A stretch of 49,912 bases of DNA from an uncultured bacterium (lineage in GTDB: Bacteria > Bacillota > Clostridia > Lachnospirales > Lachnospiraceae): the NCBI GenBank assembly GCA_947383005.1, contig CANDBT010000033.1, forward strand, positions 1 to 49,912, in the 5' to 3' direction. Shown piece after piece: positions 49,908 through 49,912 of this stretch. The notes under the pieces were generated by a model. The model made no database searches. It saw only the letters and a program-made list of their open reading frames with translations, and was not told the DNA's origin. Position 1 is the first letter of the stretch. The number at the start of each line of letters is the position of its first letter. The translations under genes and the position numbers were made by a program.

Positions 49908-49912
49908 TTTTG

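Overview
The window looks like a chromosomal segment of an anaerobic, fermentative Firmicute of the class Clostridia, most likely family Lachnospiraceae. This rests on gene content: three [FeFe]-hydrogenases, glgC/glgD, spoVG, AGGAGG-type ribosome binding sites, TTGACA-17-TATAAT promoters, and MATE, AGCS and GntR/FCD families typical of gut clostridia. All assignments come from reading the sequence; no database search was run.

Layout. 128-5445: polysaccharide-export ABC ATPase (Wzt type) coupled to a 1316-residue methyltransferase/glycosyltransferase fusion. 5514-6296: lipoprotein with a heptad-repeat stalk. 6415-11111 (minus): YhaN/SbcC-like ATPase, SbcD/YhaO-like nuclease and asnS. 11503-14188: glgC-glgD-spoVG. 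14439-20041: small regulators, secreted hydrolases and a wall-binding protein. 20063-24203: zinc-dependent phospholipase-like protein, AGCS symporter, and a CaCA cation exchanger behind an apparent yybP-ykoY (Mn2+) riboswitch. 24686-30435: a two-esterase plus ATP-grasp cluster, cyclophilin, acetyltransferase and two membrane proteins. 30658-32243 (minus): ispE coupled to a GntR regulator. 32743-36559: glnB, amtB, MATE transporter. 36688-41412: sensory-hydrogenase operon (2Fe-2S protein, HydS-like sensor with PAS domain, SpoIIE-type phosphatase, group-B-like hydrogenase). 41774-46088: two-gene beta-galactosidase (LacL/LacM type) and a MalY-type lyase. 46356-49907 (minus): NADH-linked hydrogenase subunits HydB and HydA, continuing past the window end.

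How the parts fit. The right third is a fermentation module. The HydAB enzyme would exchange electrons between NAD(P)H/ferredoxin and H2. The HydS-phosphatase pair could sense H2 and signal through protein dephosphorylation. LacLM supplies sugar, and GlnB/AmtB control ammonium uptake.

The most unusual layer lies between the genes. At least six families of short, strongly palindromic repeats (called A-F here) recur, nest inside one another and are sometimes tandem. In modules C and D the copies differ by compensatory changes in hairpin arms, so pairing seems to be conserved rather than sequence. One copy contributes the stop codon of the cyclophilin gene and another appears to supply the ribosome binding site of the next gene. 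A strong promoter at 15147 starts a transcript with a long foldable leader that I could not assign to a known RNA class.
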